A program made the position numbers and the translations under genes. From Anaerolineaceae bacterium (GTDB lineage Bacteria; Chloroflexota; Anaerolineae; Anaerolineales; Anaerolineaceae), in NCBI GenBank assembly GCA_014860845.1, contig JACZIY010000655.1:1-13968 (forward strand): a DNA stretch of 13,968 nt, given 5' to 3'. Below, piece after piece: positions 1-8,430 of this stretch (its first letter is position 1; each line of letters begins with the position of its first letter). The notes beneath the pieces were generated by a model. That model made no database searches, had not been told where the DNA came from, and saw only the letters and a list, made by a program, of their open reading frames with translations.

Positions 1-1
1 T

Positions 2-391
2 GGTTTTGGTCTGCCATTGGCGATTTACTTAATGTTTAACTATATCAGTACGATACCCAGAGAATTATTGGAATCAGCATTTATTGATGGCGCATCACCT
101 TTCACGATTTTTATTCAGTTGATCCTTCCCCTATCCGTCCCTGCTTTAGCCTCTTTTGCGATATTCCAATTCCTGTGGGTCTGGAATGATTACCTGGTTG
201 CGCTGGTTTTCCTGGGAGACAAGACTCGAGTGGTCACCAGTGCTTTGGCAGCCATTGTTGGTGAAAAAGGACAGGACTGGCATCTATTAACATCCGGAGC
301 GTTTATTAGTATGATATTACCGCTCATCGTTTTTCTGGCATTACAACGATATTTTGTCCGTGGTATGATGGCTGGTTCAGTAAAAGGATAA
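2..391 (+). CDS. Sugar ABC transporter permease, MalG type (5' end missing)
   Basis: This is the C-terminal 129 residues of an inner-membrane permease of a carbohydrate ABC importer (MalG/CUT1 family). The reading frame is open to the left edge, so the gene begins outside the window. The TTG at 17 is only an internal leucine. The segment keeps the EAA cytoplasmic loop (about residues 21-43 of the visible part), with the core E-S-A-F-I-D-G and the closing I-L-P-L-S-V-P, which docks on the ATPase subunit. Membrane segments flank it (about 44-66 and 96-116), followed by the usual short basic tail ending GSVKG. The next gene starts 9 nt after the stop and is a trehalose synthase, so trehalose, maltose or a related disaccharide is a reasonable substrate. 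The substrate cannot be read from this fragment. The partner permease, binding protein and ATPase would lie to the left. Confidence 0.93.
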   Translation, partial: GFGLPLAIYLMFNYISTIPRELLESAFIDGASPFTIFIQLILPLSVPALASFAIFQFLWVWNDYLVALVFLGDKTRVVTSALAAIVGEKGQDWHLLTSGAFISMILPLIVFLALQRYFVRGMMAGSVKG

Positions 392-400
392 TTAATTTTT

Positions 401-2038
401 ATGACATGTAACAATCTATGGTACAAACAGGCGGTCATTTACGAATTGAATGTCCGTGGGTTTTATGACGCAAATTCCGATGGCGTAGGTGATCTGGCAG
501 GTGTAACCGCAAAATTAGACTACTTGCAGAATCTGGGAGTTGATCTAGTCTGGTTATTACCGATCATGAAATCTCCATTGCGAGATGGCGGTTATGATGT
601 CAGCGATATGCAGGATATCAATCCCAATTATGGAACCTTGGAGGATTTCACCACTTTGGTCGAGGAGACACATCGCAGAGGAATGAAAATAATGGTTGAA
701 TTAATTCCCAACCATACTTCTGATCAACACCCTTGGTTTCAGGCTTCGCGTGACCCATCTCATCTGGAATTTGAAAAATACAAAGATTATTATTTATGGA
801 GTGAAACAGATCAAAAGTTTAAAGATGCCCGTATTATATTTATCGATTATGAAAAATCCAATTGGACCTTTGATCCAATTCGGGGTGAATATTATTGGCA
901 TCGGTTCTTCTATCATCAACCTGATTTGAATTACGATAACCCAGAAGTGCAAAAAGCCATGATGCGAACTGTCCAATATTGGATTGATTTAGGTGTAGAT
1001 GCAATCAGAGTAGATGCTCCTCCGTATTTATTTGAGCGTGAAGACAGTTCTTCTGAAAATTTACCTGAATCACATGCATACTACAAACGTTTACGATCCT
1101 TTGTTGAAGCATATTCACCTGAAATAATGTTATTAGCAGAGGCAAATCAATGGCCTGAAGAAACAAGGGATTATTTTGGTGATGGCGATGAATTTCACAT
1201 GAATTTCCATTTTCCATTGATGCCGCGTTTATTTATGGCACTTGCTAAATCGGATCGCACACCGATTGATAATATCCTGGCCAGAACCCCCGACCTGCCT
1301 GAATGCTGTCAATGGGGTATTTTCTTGCGAAATCACGATGAATTGACATTGGAAATGGTTACGGAGGATGAACGTCAATTTATGTGGGAACACTACGCTC
1401 CAGACACCAGAATGCGTCTGAATTTAGGAATTCGTCGCCGACTAGCACCGCTTTTGGATAATGATCAGCGCAAGATCAGGCTCATGCATTCAATCCTTTT
1501 ATCATTTTTAGGTTCCCCAGTTTTATATTATGGTGATGAAATTGGTATGGGAGATAATATTGAATTACGCGATCGAGATGGTGTCCGCACGCCGATGCAA
1601 TGGGATGATTCCATAAACGGTGGATACTCAGATGTGGAACCTCAAAAATTACGAATACCGGTTATTGATGATGACATTTATGGGTATCAAAAAATGAATG
1701 TTAAAGCTTCAATGGAGGACCCAACTTCACTTCTTAGCTGGCTGAAAATTATGATCATGATCCGAAAACAGCATTCTGTTTTTGGTGAAGGAACATCCAC
1801 ATTATGTTCACCCAAAAATAAATCAATCCTAGCGTATTGCCGTGAAAATGAGCAGGAAAAGATTCTGGTTATCGCCAATTTTTCTTCAGAAAGTCAACAG
1901 GTGGCTATAAAAGAAATGGGTATCAAGAATGAAGAGCTTCAGGATGTACTTAACCTGTACCAACCAGTCGTTCTTGACGACCGCATATTGACAATTGAAG
2001 GTTTCGGCTTCCGATGGTTAAAGGTGGGATTGGTATAA
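401..2038 (+). CDS. treS: Trehalose synthase (maltose alpha-D-glucosyltransferase), GH13
   Basis: TreS is a cytoplasmic enzyme that interconverts maltose and trehalose by intramolecular transglucosylation. The 545-residue protein is near the usual length of stand-alone TreS and has no signal peptide and no fused maltokinase. It reads as TreS from the first residues (W-Y-K-Q-A-V-I-Y-E-L-N-V-R). The GH13 motifs are complete: P-N-H-T-S-D-Q-H-P-W-F at 103-113, the nucleophile D205 in I-R-V-D-A, the acid/base E247 in L-L-A-E-A-N-Q-W-P, and the transition-state D313 in R-N-H-D-E-L-T-L-E-M. The stretches F-H-F-P-L-M-P-R-L-F-M-A and Y-G-D-E-I-G-M-G-D-N are typical of TreS rather than of plain alpha-glucosidases. 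A C-terminal beta domain follows residue 460. A weak AAAGGA ribosome site overlaps the permease stop 9 nt upstream, so the two are co-transcribed and probably coupled. Family assignment is strong from recalled TreS sequences. Actual substrate preference is inferred. Confidence 0.93.
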   Translation: MTCNNLWYKQAVIYELNVRGFYDANSDGVGDLAGVTAKLDYLQNLGVDLVWLLPIMKSPLRDGGYDVSDMQDINPNYGTLEDFTTLVEETHRRGMKIMVELIPNHTSDQHPWFQASRDPSHLEFEKYKDYYLWSETDQKFKDARIIFIDYEKSNWTFDPIRGEYYWHRFFYHQPDLNYDNPEVQKAMMRTVQYWIDLGVDAIRVDAPPYLFEREDSSSENLPESHAYYKRLRSFVEAYSPEIMLLAEANQWPEETRDYFGDGDEFHMNFHFPLMPRLFMALAKSDRTPIDNILARTPDLPECCQWGIFLRNHDELTLEMVTEDERQFMWEHYAPDTRMRLNLGIRRRLAPLLDNDQRKIRLMHSILLSFLGSPVLYYGDEIGMGDNIELRDRDGVRTPMQWDDSINGGYSDVEPQKLRIPVIDDDIYGYQKMNVKASMEDPTSLLSWLKIMIMIRKQHSVFGEGTSTLCSPKNKSILAYCRENEQEKILVIANFSSESQQVAIKEMGIKNEELQDVLNLYQPVVLDDRILTIEGFGFRWLKVGLV

Positions 2039-2155
2039 ATGATAGATTTTTCATTTCCATCGAATTTCTTCTGGAGTGTTTCAATGTCCAGAAATCAGAT
2101 TGAAGCTGCCTGGAATGAAGATAGAATAGGTGAGCACAACGGGTCAATATATTAA
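2039..2155 (+). pseudogene. Remnant of a GH1 beta-glucosidase N-terminus (38 codons)
   Basis: The gap between treS and the amylosucrase gene is a short open frame. Its ATG abuts the treS stop (TAAATG) and its TAA overlaps the next start (TAATG). The 38-residue product resembles the start of GH1 beta-glucosidases, which typically run FPxxFxWGxxTSxYQIEGAWxEDGKG. Here residues 6-12 are F-P-S-N-F-F-W and residues 19-28 are N-Q-I-E-A-A-W-N-E-D. The conserved Gln (Q20) that binds the glucose moiety is kept. It fits the N-terminal GH1 signature except for Arg18, where a small residue is expected. Similarity fades after about G31-E32, and the rest of the roughly 440-residue barrel, including both catalytic glutamates, is absent. 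I read it as the relic of a beta-glucosidase gene cut off by loss or by arrival of the amylosucrase gene. It may still be translated as a bridge peptide. Confidence 0.72.
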
Positions 2156-4089
2156 TGGATACGCAATTTCGAGCACATTTTACGTATGAGCGTTTATTGC
2201 CGAGGTTGCAAAATCGTTATCAAGAATATGCAACTTCCGATCCTGGAGACTGGAACCAATTTGTTTCCAGGTTGGAATTTAATTTTCCAACTTTGTTCAA
2301 GAACTTATTTCCACTTTATGGGGAAATATATGATGCTATATATTATCTTGAAGAGCTATTCTATGCATTAGCTGAAAGTTGGATCAATCGCCCAAAGGAT
2401 TTAAAAATACTTGATATTAAAAGAGAAGCTGATTCTCAGTGGTTTCAATCTGAAAAAGTGCTGGGTGCTGTTTGCTATGTTGACCTTTTCGCGGGAGATC
2501 TTAAGGGTTTATATCAAAAAATACCATACTTGCTTGAATTAGGTATAACTTATTTACATCTCATGCCATTTTTCAAAACGCCTAAAGGGGAGAACGATGG
2601 GGGTTACGCGATAAGCAGTTATCGGGAAGTTAATCCCGATATTGGCACAATGGACGAGTTGGTAGATCTGGCAAAAGAATTGAGAAAAAATGGCATCAGT
2701 TTGGTGCTGGATTTTGTTTTCAATCATACTTCAAGTGAGCATGAATGGGCATTAAAAGCGCAAGCAGGTGATCCCATTTATGAGGATTTTTATTGGATTT
2801 ACCCGGACCGTCTTATGCCAGATGCTTATGAATCTCATCTAAGGGAAATTTTTCCTGATGAACACCCCGGGGCATTTACATATTTCAAAATGATTGATAG
2901 GTGGGTATGGACAACTTTTCACTCCTATCAATGGGATTTGAATTACCAGAATCCAGCAGTATTTGTGCACATGGCAAGGGAAATGTTGTTTCTGGCGAAT
3001 ATTGGTGTGGAAGTTTTGCGATTGGATGCAGTAGCTTTTATCTGGAAGCGAATGGGAACGAATTGCGAGAACCTTCCGGAAGCTCATTTTTTGATTCAGG
3101 CGTTTAATTTGATTGCCCGAATTGCCGCACCTTCACTCTTATTTAAATCAGAAGCGATCGTTCACCCCGACGATGTGATCAAATACATATCACCGCAAAA
3201 ATGCCAGATTTCTTATAATCCACTTTTGATGGCTTTGTTATGGGAGAGCCTGGCGACCCGCGAGGTACGCTTGCTCAAATACTCGATGGAAAAACGTCTT
3301 GCATTACCCGATCAATGTGCCTGGGTAAATTATGTTCGCTGTCATGATGATATAGGCTGGACATTCTCGGATGATGATGCGGCGGAATTATGGATAAATG
3401 GCTTTGACCACCGTCAATTCTTGAATGAGTTTTATCGTGGACGATTTTCAGGAAGTTTTGCGCGAGGTCTCCCATTTCAGGAAAATCCAAAAACTGGAGA
3501 TAGTCGAATTTCTGGAACGTGTGCATCATTGGCAGGATTAGAGAAAGCCATTTCTGTTGAAACAGAAAAAGAAGTTGAACTTGCAATTAAGCGAATTGCA
3601 TTAATTCATGGAATTATTCTTACGATAGGCGGAATTCCTTTAATTTATTTAGGAGATGAGCTAGGGACATTGAATGATTATAGTTATCTAGAAGACAAGG
3701 GAAAGGCGCATGATAGCCGTTGGGTACATCGTCCAAAGTATGATAGTCAAAAATCTATTAAACGGAACAAAGAAAACACTATCGAAAGACAACTTTATAA
3801 AGATTTCTTAAGATTGATTCAGATTAGAAAAACGAATCCGGTTTTCCGAAATTTGAATACTAATATTCTTACCACTGATAACCCCCATGTTTTTGGTTTT
3901 GCCAGAATGAATGAATCTGATTATGTTATCGTGTTGGCTAATTTCTCGGAGAAACCTCAAGAAATTGACCTGGCAATTAACCTTTTAGAAAAAAACAATA
4001 TTTTGGTGGAACTGCAAACTGAACAAATTCTAAATCAGACAACCTTAGTCCTAGAGCCCTATGATCTGAGATTCATTCGAGTTAAATGA
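2155..4089 (+). CDS. ams: Amylosucrase (GH13), sucrose to alpha-1,4-glucan
   Basis: Amylosucrase transfers the glucosyl unit of sucrose to an alpha-1,4-glucan chain and releases fructose, needing no nucleotide sugar. The 644-residue protein aligns along its whole length with my memory of Neisseria polysaccharea amylosucrase. This includes the helical N-terminal domain (about 1-100), the run G-V/A-V-C-Y-V-D-L-F-A-G-D-L-K-G-L and the B' region near 400-460. Catalytic residues are the nucleophile D291 (R-L-D-A-V-A-F-I-W-K), acid/base E333 (K-S-E-A-I-V-H-P) and H397-D398 (C-H-D-D-I-G-W). The sucrose-pocket salt-bridge pair that marks the family is present: D148 (N-D-G-G-Y-A) and R522 (D-S-R-W-V-H-R-P). 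R230 in L-R-E-I-F-P-D also matches. No signal peptide is seen, so it acts inside the cell. The ATG overlaps the preceding stop (TAATG). The only strong purine run, AGGTGAG at 2128, is 20 nt away, so starting probably relies on coupling. A sucrose hydrolase is the main alternative. Confidence 0.93.
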   Translation: MDTQFRAHFTYERLLPRLQNRYQEYATSDPGDWNQFVSRLEFNFPTLFKNLFPLYGEIYDAIYYLEELFYALAESWINRPKDLKILDIKREADSQWFQSEKVLGAVCYVDLFAGDLKGLYQKIPYLLELGITYLHLMPFFKTPKGENDGGYAISSYREVNPDIGTMDELVDLAKELRKNGISLVLDFVFNHTSSEHEWALKAQAGDPIYEDFYWIYPDRLMPDAYESHLREIFPDEHPGAFTYFKMIDRWVWTTFHSYQWDLNYQNPAVFVHMAREMLFLANIGVEVLRLDAVAFIWKRMGTNCENLPEAHFLIQAFNLIARIAAPSLLFKSEAIVHPDDVIKYISPQKCQISYNPLLMALLWESLATREVRLLKYSMEKRLALPDQCAWVNYVRCHDDIGWTFSDDDAAELWINGFDHRQFLNEFYRGRFSGSFARGLPFQENPKTGDSRISGTCASLAGLEKAISVETEKEVELAIKRIALIHGIILTIGGIPLIYLGDELGTLNDYSYLEDKGKAHDSRWVHRPKYDSQKSIKRNKENTIERQLYKDFLRLIQIRKTNPVFRNLNTNILTTDNPHVFGFARMNESDYVIVLANFSEKPQEIDLAINLLEKNNILVELQTEQILNQTTLVLEPYDLRFIRVK

Positions 4090-4140
4090 AATATCACTCC
4101 GTTTTCACCTTCCCTTGTAATTAATCAGGAAAAATTAAAT

Positions 4141-4392
4141 ATGTTTTCATATTATCTGGTTATTAATGTAGTTACTTTCCTTGCCTGGGGATTCGATAAA
4201 TTTCGTGCGCAGTTACAACAATGGAGAGTCCCAGAAAAAACTCTTTATGGGTTGATTATTCTAGGAGGGGGTGTAGGTGCTTTATTAGGAATGACGGTTT
4301 TTCGCCACAAAACCAGAAAAACTCAATTCAAAGTGATTGCTTTGATTAGTATTGTGGTGCACCTATTTATATTTTTTTATTTATTTCAATAA
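4141..4392 (+). CDS. DUF1294 family small membrane protein
   Basis: An 83-residue protein with three hydrophobic stretches (about 1-17, 34-53 and 63-82). It has the hallmarks of the DUF1294 family: an early W-G-F-D-K-F-R-A-Q segment (16-24), W-R-V-P-E (28-32), a glycine-rich second helix (L-G-G-G-V-G-A-L-L-G, 41-50), and the basic F-R-H-K-T-R-K loop (54-60). No biochemical function is established for the family. Some members are fused to a cold-shock domain, which is absent here. It begins 51 nt after the amylosucrase stop, with AGGAAAA about 8 nt before the ATG, so it is probably read through from the sugar genes. Nothing links it functionally to them. It ends 18 nt from the converging rhomboid gene. 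Confidence 0.85.
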   Translation: MFSYYLVINVVTFLAWGFDKFRAQLQQWRVPEKTLYGLIILGGGVGALLGMTVFRHKTRKTQFKVIALISIVVHLFIFFYLFQ

Positions 4393-4410
4393 AAGTCCAG
4401 TAACGGTAAA

Positions 4411-5085
4411 TTACCAGCGCACAATGGCGTCTTTATGGCGTTTTCCAGAGAAAACCTTAGCAAGAATAACACCTGTAACAAATCCGCCTATGTGAGCCCA
4501 GAATGCTACTCCACCTACATCGGGGCCGCCCATCGATAAAACACCACTGAATAATTGCAGTATAAACCATAAACCTAAAACAATCGCAGCGGGGATCATT
4601 GTCATACGTATGAAAAATCCAAGTGGTATTATTGTCAGCACTTTTGAGTTAGGATAGAGAACGAGATATGCTCCCAATACAGCAGCTATTGCACCACTTG
4701 CACCTACGGTTGGGATTTGTGAGGCAGGGTTGGTGAAAATGTGTGTTAGAGAGGCAACCAGTCCGCCTAATAAATAGAATAGAAAGAATCTTCCATGACC
4801 CATACTGTCTTCCACATTATCACCAAATATCCATAAATACAGCATATTTCCACCCAGATGCGCTAATCCGGCATGCATGAACATGCTGGTGAAGATATCG
4901 GAAATATTGTCTAAGCTCATTCCACCGGTGAATGAAGCTGGGATCATGGCAAATTGGTAAATAAGTGCTTCTTCACCTGAACCTGCCAACCGTTGGAGAA
5001 TGAAAACAAATACATTAGCACTTATCAATAAATAATTGATGAAGGGAACGCGTCTGGTTGGTATCTGGTCACGAATTGGGATCAT
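4411..5085 (-). CDS. Rhomboid family intramembrane serine protease
   Basis: Rhomboids cut membrane proteins within the lipid bilayer. This 224-residue protein has the six-helix core (about 17-31, 63-88, 98-115, 127-145, 150-180 and 194-212). The catalytic Ser130 lies in V-G-A-S-G-A-I-A at the start of helix 4. The general-base His198 lies in F-W-A-H-I-G-G-F-V-T-G in helix 6. The oxyanion-hole motif H-L-G-G-N (76-80) is in helix 2, so it should be active. The N-terminus (M-I-P-I-R-D-Q-I-P-T) is the form common in the bacterial subgroup that has a soluble start and no extra domain. An AGGA site precedes the ATG by about 9 nt. The gene is on the same strand as the ABC permease, but 182 nt lie between them and contain promoter-like hexamers, so it is probably its own transcription unit. 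Its substrate is unknown. Confidence 0.93.
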   Translation of the reverse strand: MIPIRDQIPTRRVPFINYLLISANVFVFILQRLAGSGEEALIYQFAMIPASFTGGMSLDNISDIFTSMFMHAGLAHLGGNMLYLWIFGDNVEDSMGHGRFFLFYLLGGLVASLTHIFTNPASQIPTVGASGAIAAVLGAYLVLYPNSKVLTIIPLGFFIRMTMIPAAIVLGLWFILQLFSGVLSMGGPDVGGVAFWAHIGGFVTGVILAKVFSGKRHKDAIVRW

Positions 5086-5141
5086 GGTATTGTTTCCTAA
5101 TGTTCTTTATCCATAAAAAAGTTAATTCAATAAAAAAAACT

Positions 5142-5202
5142 AATTTACAAAGGGAATTCTTTCTTGGTCAACTATTATATATCCAAAAAATCCCTAGTTG
5201 AA
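5142..5202 (-). promoter_or_regulatory. Candidate promoters for the rhomboid gene
   Basis: The 182-nt AT-rich gap between the ABC permease stop and the rhomboid start holds two sigma-70-like pairs on the minus strand. One has a perfect TATAAT (5174-5179) 17 nt downstream of TTCAAC (5197-5202), a poor -35. The other has TTGACC (5166-5171) and TAAATT (5142-5147) 18 nt apart. Either would give a leader of about 40-90 nt. The base composition makes chance matches likely. I saw no convincing hairpin with a T-run to end the upstream operon here. Confidence 0.33.
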
Positions 5203-5267
5203 TTCTAGCAAATTAATATTTTTTTGTGGAATAATTCGAATACTTTTGAAGCTTTTTTGGCGAAATG

Positions 5268-7679
5268 TTATGTGTATGTCAATGCTTCCCGAACACTGAT
5301 TCTTGTGGCTTTTTTTGCAGGTGTAAGCGATGCAATGCTTGCAATGATTATTATTGTTATTAACCAGATTCCAATGGATGGATAATTGAAAGCAAAATCT
5401 AAGTCCACCTCAAGCATTGTCATTCCAAGGCTTCGCGCCAGAGGTCTGGCGATGACAAATGCAATTGGAATGGATATCAGGAAACTAATCATACCCTGTA
5501 AAATACCTTCCATAATAAACATTCTTAAGATCGTTTGAGATCTTGCACCGATGGATCTTAACACCCCAATTTCACGTGTCCTTTCGACCACACTGATACC
5601 TAATGATCCTGCCAGTCCAATTCCACCTACGGTGGCTGTCAACATTGCTAAACTAAGTAACATTGAGATGAGGGATGCAAACTGGTTATCGGCATATACC
5701 CGTTGGTCTAAACGTGCAGAAGTTGTGTAGAAATCAATCCTAATCCCTGCTTCTTCATATTGGGTCTTTAATTGGTCAGAAAGTTCTGTTTCCTCTTCTA
5801 AGGTAGTGACCTGACCTTTGACCAGGATTTGAGTCCCCTGACCATCCTGGCCAGTTGCTTCAGCGACTGCATCTAAGGGAGCATAAATAGGTTCAACGAC
5901 AAATCCGGACCCATAAATAACACGATAAAGACCTACGACCTCCCACTCAATCGCTCCTAATTCACCGAGATCAAGAGAGATTAAATCTCCAACAGAAATA
6001 TTGTTTTTATCTGCAGTCTCCTGACTCATGATAACAGCGCGATTATCATCTGCTTGTAACCATCGGCCAGCAACTATGATAGGTTTATACATATTAGTGT
6101 CTGCAGGAATGCCTAAAAGCTGTGCACCTAATCCGGCTGAATCATCCAAACGTTCACCTTCTCGCAGAATGGTTGCGTTACGGCTGTACCACATTTCAGA
6201 AGATTGAACATCTGGAACCTGATTGGTAAGTTCTAAGACTTCAGAAATGGATTGATTGGACGTGAATCCGATTCTGACATCATAACCTTGCCTGGCCATT
6301 TCGTTATCCAGTGTGAAATTTGTTGATGAAATTAATGTCATTACGACGAGGAACATAACGCCGGAGGTTGTCAGAACAAGAAGTGTTAACAATAGACGAC
6401 CTTTTCGACGAAATAAGTTTCCCAATGATGCGGCATAAATAGTTGGCAGAAAACGCAATCCGAAGCGATCAACCAATCGATCTAGCCAGCTTGAACCAAA
6501 ATCACCACCCAATCCATACGTTGAAATAGCTTCTCGTACGCTGATTCCCGCACCTTTCAATACTGGCCATAAAGCGGCTAATATCGGTGCCAAAATTGCA
6601 CTGCCAACCTGGAATAAAATTGCTCTGAGGGATATCTGGAATGTTGTGTAATCAATATTGAACAAGTTCAAGAACCATTGGCTCATTAAAAATGAAAAAG
6701 CGGAGCTGGTGGGAAGAGCTATGAGTAGGGCGAAAAAGCCATAGATAATTACCCCTGCTAAATATATTCTGATGATGGTAAGCCTTCTACCGCCTATTGA
6801 TTTAATCACACCTATTTGATCGGTTTGTTGTGTAATTAATGCAGTAAAAGTATTCAAAACAAGTACGACACTCATAAATAATGAAACAATTGCCATTATT
6901 TGTAGTACCAGTGTAATACCTTCAACAAACATTCTGCCCCAATGTTTGTCTGGTTCCTGATATATGCTAACTAATACTCCATAGCCCTGACCTGCCAATC
7001 TTGAGCGAATATCCCCTGCAATTTCCTGCGCAAATTCCAGACTATATGGATTTACTTGGATCAGTAACTGACCATAATAACCTGTTGGTATTCCAAATTC
7101 TTCTAAACCCGCAGCATCTGTAAAGAAATGTGCTTGTCCTCCAAAAGGTGGCGGTTGAACGAAAGGATGTCGAATCAACCCATTGATTTGATGCTCATTT
7201 TCCTCCCCCAGGGCGTTGAAAATAATTGTGTCGCTGATGCCTGGACCATAATATTGACTGGATAGGCGTTCTATGCCAATCTGGTTATCTGCTGGCCAGT
7301 TACCCTCTTTAAGAACCACTTTATCATATGTCTGACTGTCATAATCAGGGCGTTGAACCAAAGTGCCTAATTCCCATGCATCTTCTGGATTGAACTTATA
7401 TTGAATTGATAATTGATTCACCGGGTCAATACCAACAATACCGGGAATTTCAAGCAAATCCTCTACGACATCATCCGTTATTCCGTTTCTGAGGATCATA
7501 TTAATATGGGAAGGAGCTACTTCCTGATGAGCTTTATCCATACCACTTAAAAGTTGATCTACCATTCCAAAAATAGCTCCGACTGCGAAAACACCAGCCG
7601 CGATGCTTAATATAGCCAAAGTGGTACGGCTTTTATTGTGCCATAAATCAAACCAGACTTTTTTCCATATAACACTCAT
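5268..7679 (-). CDS. ABC transporter permease, duplicated FtsX/MacB type
   Basis: Membrane part of a MacB/LolCDE-type (mechanotransmission) ABC system. The 803-residue protein is an internal duplication. Each half has a leading helix (about 20-42 and 427-450), a large extracytoplasmic domain (about 43-255 and 451-665), and a three-helix FtsX domain (about 255-375 and 665-790). The FtsX cytoplasmic loops are recognisable twice: Q-I-G-V-I-K-S-I-G-G (288-297) and E-I-G-V-L-R-S-I-G-A (703-712). So are the ends of each half, S-V-R-E-A-I and S-V-R-E-A-L. With eight predicted helices it resembles fused permeases common in Gram-positive and Chloroflexota genomes rather than four-helix MacB. It starts 10 nt after the ATPase stop with a good AAAGGA site, so the two form one transporter. 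Known relatives move lipoproteins, peptides or antibiotics outward or work on the envelope. The cargo here is unknown, though the carotenoid genes upstream suggest a lipid-like one. Confidence 0.9.
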   Translation of the reverse strand: MSVIWKKVWFDLWHNKSRTTLAILSIAAGVFAVGAIFGMVDQLLSGMDKAHQEVAPSHINMILRNGITDDVVEDLLEIPGIVGIDPVNQLSIQYKFNPEDAWELGTLVQRPDYDSQTYDKVVLKEGNWPADNQIGIERLSSQYYGPGISDTIIFNALGEENEHQINGLIRHPFVQPPPFGGQAHFFTDAAGLEEFGIPTGYYGQLLIQVNPYSLEFAQEIAGDIRSRLAGQGYGVLVSIYQEPDKHWGRMFVEGITLVLQIMAIVSLFMSVVLVLNTFTALITQQTDQIGVIKSIGGRRLTIIRIYLAGVIIYGFFALLIALPTSSAFSFLMSQWFLNLFNIDYTTFQISLRAILFQVGSAILAPILAALWPVLKGAGISVREAISTYGLGGDFGSSWLDRLVDRFGLRFLPTIYAASLGNLFRRKGRLLLTLLVLTTSGVMFLVVMTLISSTNFTLDNEMARQGYDVRIGFTSNQSISEVLELTNQVPDVQSSEMWYSRNATILREGERLDDSAGLGAQLLGIPADTNMYKPIIVAGRWLQADDNRAVIMSQETADKNNISVGDLISLDLGELGAIEWEVVGLYRVIYGSGFVVEPIYAPLDAVAEATGQDGQGTQILVKGQVTTLEEETELSDQLKTQYEEAGIRIDFYTTSARLDQRVYADNQFASLISMLLSLAMLTATVGGIGLAGSLGISVVERTREIGVLRSIGARSQTILRMFIMEGILQGMISFLISIPIAFVIARPLARSLGMTMLEVDLDFAFNYPSIGIWLITIIIIASIASLTPAKKATRISVREALTYT

Positions 7680-7689
7680 AAATTATCCT

Positions 7690-8418
7690 TTAACTACAGC
7701 TTCCATCGAATGCGATTAAACCGTTAATCACCTCTATACGGCGGTTCGCACGACATGCCAAGTCTTCATTATGAGTGACCATTACAACCGTTTTTCCCTG
7801 GTTTGATAAATCCAGGAATAAACTAAAAACATCTTCTGAAGTTTTCACATCCAGGTTGCCAGTGGGTTCATCTGCAACAATCAGAGGAGGGTCGTTTGCC
7901 AAAGCTCTAGCAATAGCAGCGCGTTGTTGTTGACCACCGGAAACCAGACCAGGTAATTTATGCATTTGGTCTTCTAAGCCAACCATATTAAGCAGGAACT
8001 CTGCTCTTTCACGTCGTTCTTTTGGAGAATATTGCCGAACAAAATCCATCGGTAGAATGACATTTTGTAATAAACTCAACGCAGGCAATAATTGAAAAAA
8101 CTGAAAAACAATACCAAGATTTTTTCCACGCCAACCTGATAATTGATCTTCACTTAAATCTTTTAGATTTTGATGATTGACGATCACGTCTCCGCTGCTG
8201 GGTCGGTCGATGCCAGTCATCATGTTGAGTAAGGTGGATTTTCCATTTCCTGAAGGTCCGACAATAGCTGCAAATTCTCCATAATTCAAACTTAATGAAA
8301 TATCTTTTAATACAGGAATCTTTTGACCTGTAAGTTCAAATGTTTTGGTTATGTTTTTTAAATCAACTATTTTTTGAAACTGAGTGATCGATTTCGAATT
8401 TTTTGGAATTTGTTTCAT
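7690..8418 (-). CDS. ABC transporter ATP-binding protein, LolD/MacB type
   Basis: Cytoplasmic ATPase that powers the FtsX-type permease encoded directly downstream. All nucleotide-binding elements are present in the 242 residues: Walker A G-P-S-G-N-G-K-S (54-61), Q-loop Q106 in F-Q-F-F-Q, signature L-V-S-G-G-Q-Q-Q-R (158-166), Walker B L-I-V-A-D-E (179-184) followed by P-T-G-N-L-D, and the switch histidine H216 (V-T-H-N-E-D). The D-E-P-T-G-N-L-D form and the [11 protein letters not shown] segment are typical of the LolD/MacB/FtsE group. Asn58 replaces the common Ser or Cys in Walker A, which should not matter. It begins 12 nt after the carotenoid oxygenase stop. Its own ribosome site is weak: only AGG overlapping that stop (TAGG). 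Translation may therefore be partly coupled to the oxygenase gene. Confidence 0.94.
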   Translation of the reverse strand: MKQIPKNSKSITQFQKIVDLKNITKTFELTGQKIPVLKDISLSLNYGEFAAIVGPSGNGKSTLLNMMTGIDRPSSGDVIVNHQNLKDLSEDQLSGWRGKNLGIVFQFFQLLPALSLLQNVILPMDFVRQYSPKERRERAEFLLNMVGLEDQMHKLPGLVSGGQQQRAAIARALANDPPLIVADEPTGNLDVKTSEDVFSLFLDLSNQGKTVVMVTHNEDLACRANRRIEVINGLIAFDGSCS

Positions 8419-8430
8419 GATAAAGATAAC

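Noticed and set aside
1950..2147. Minus-strand 65-codon frame across the treS end and the spacer
   Set aside because: It lies opposite the treS C-terminus and the GH1-like frame, has no ribosome site and no recognisable product. The plus-strand reading explains the region better.
2839..3586. Minus-strand frames of 82 and 103 codons inside the amylosucrase gene
   Set aside because: Both are antisense shadows of a gene conserved along its full length, and their products look like random sequence.
4398..4420. Short palindrome GGTAA-A-TTACC between the converging DUF1294 and rhomboid genes
   Set aside because: The loop would be one base, the stem is AT-rich and no T-run follows, so it is not a credible terminator.
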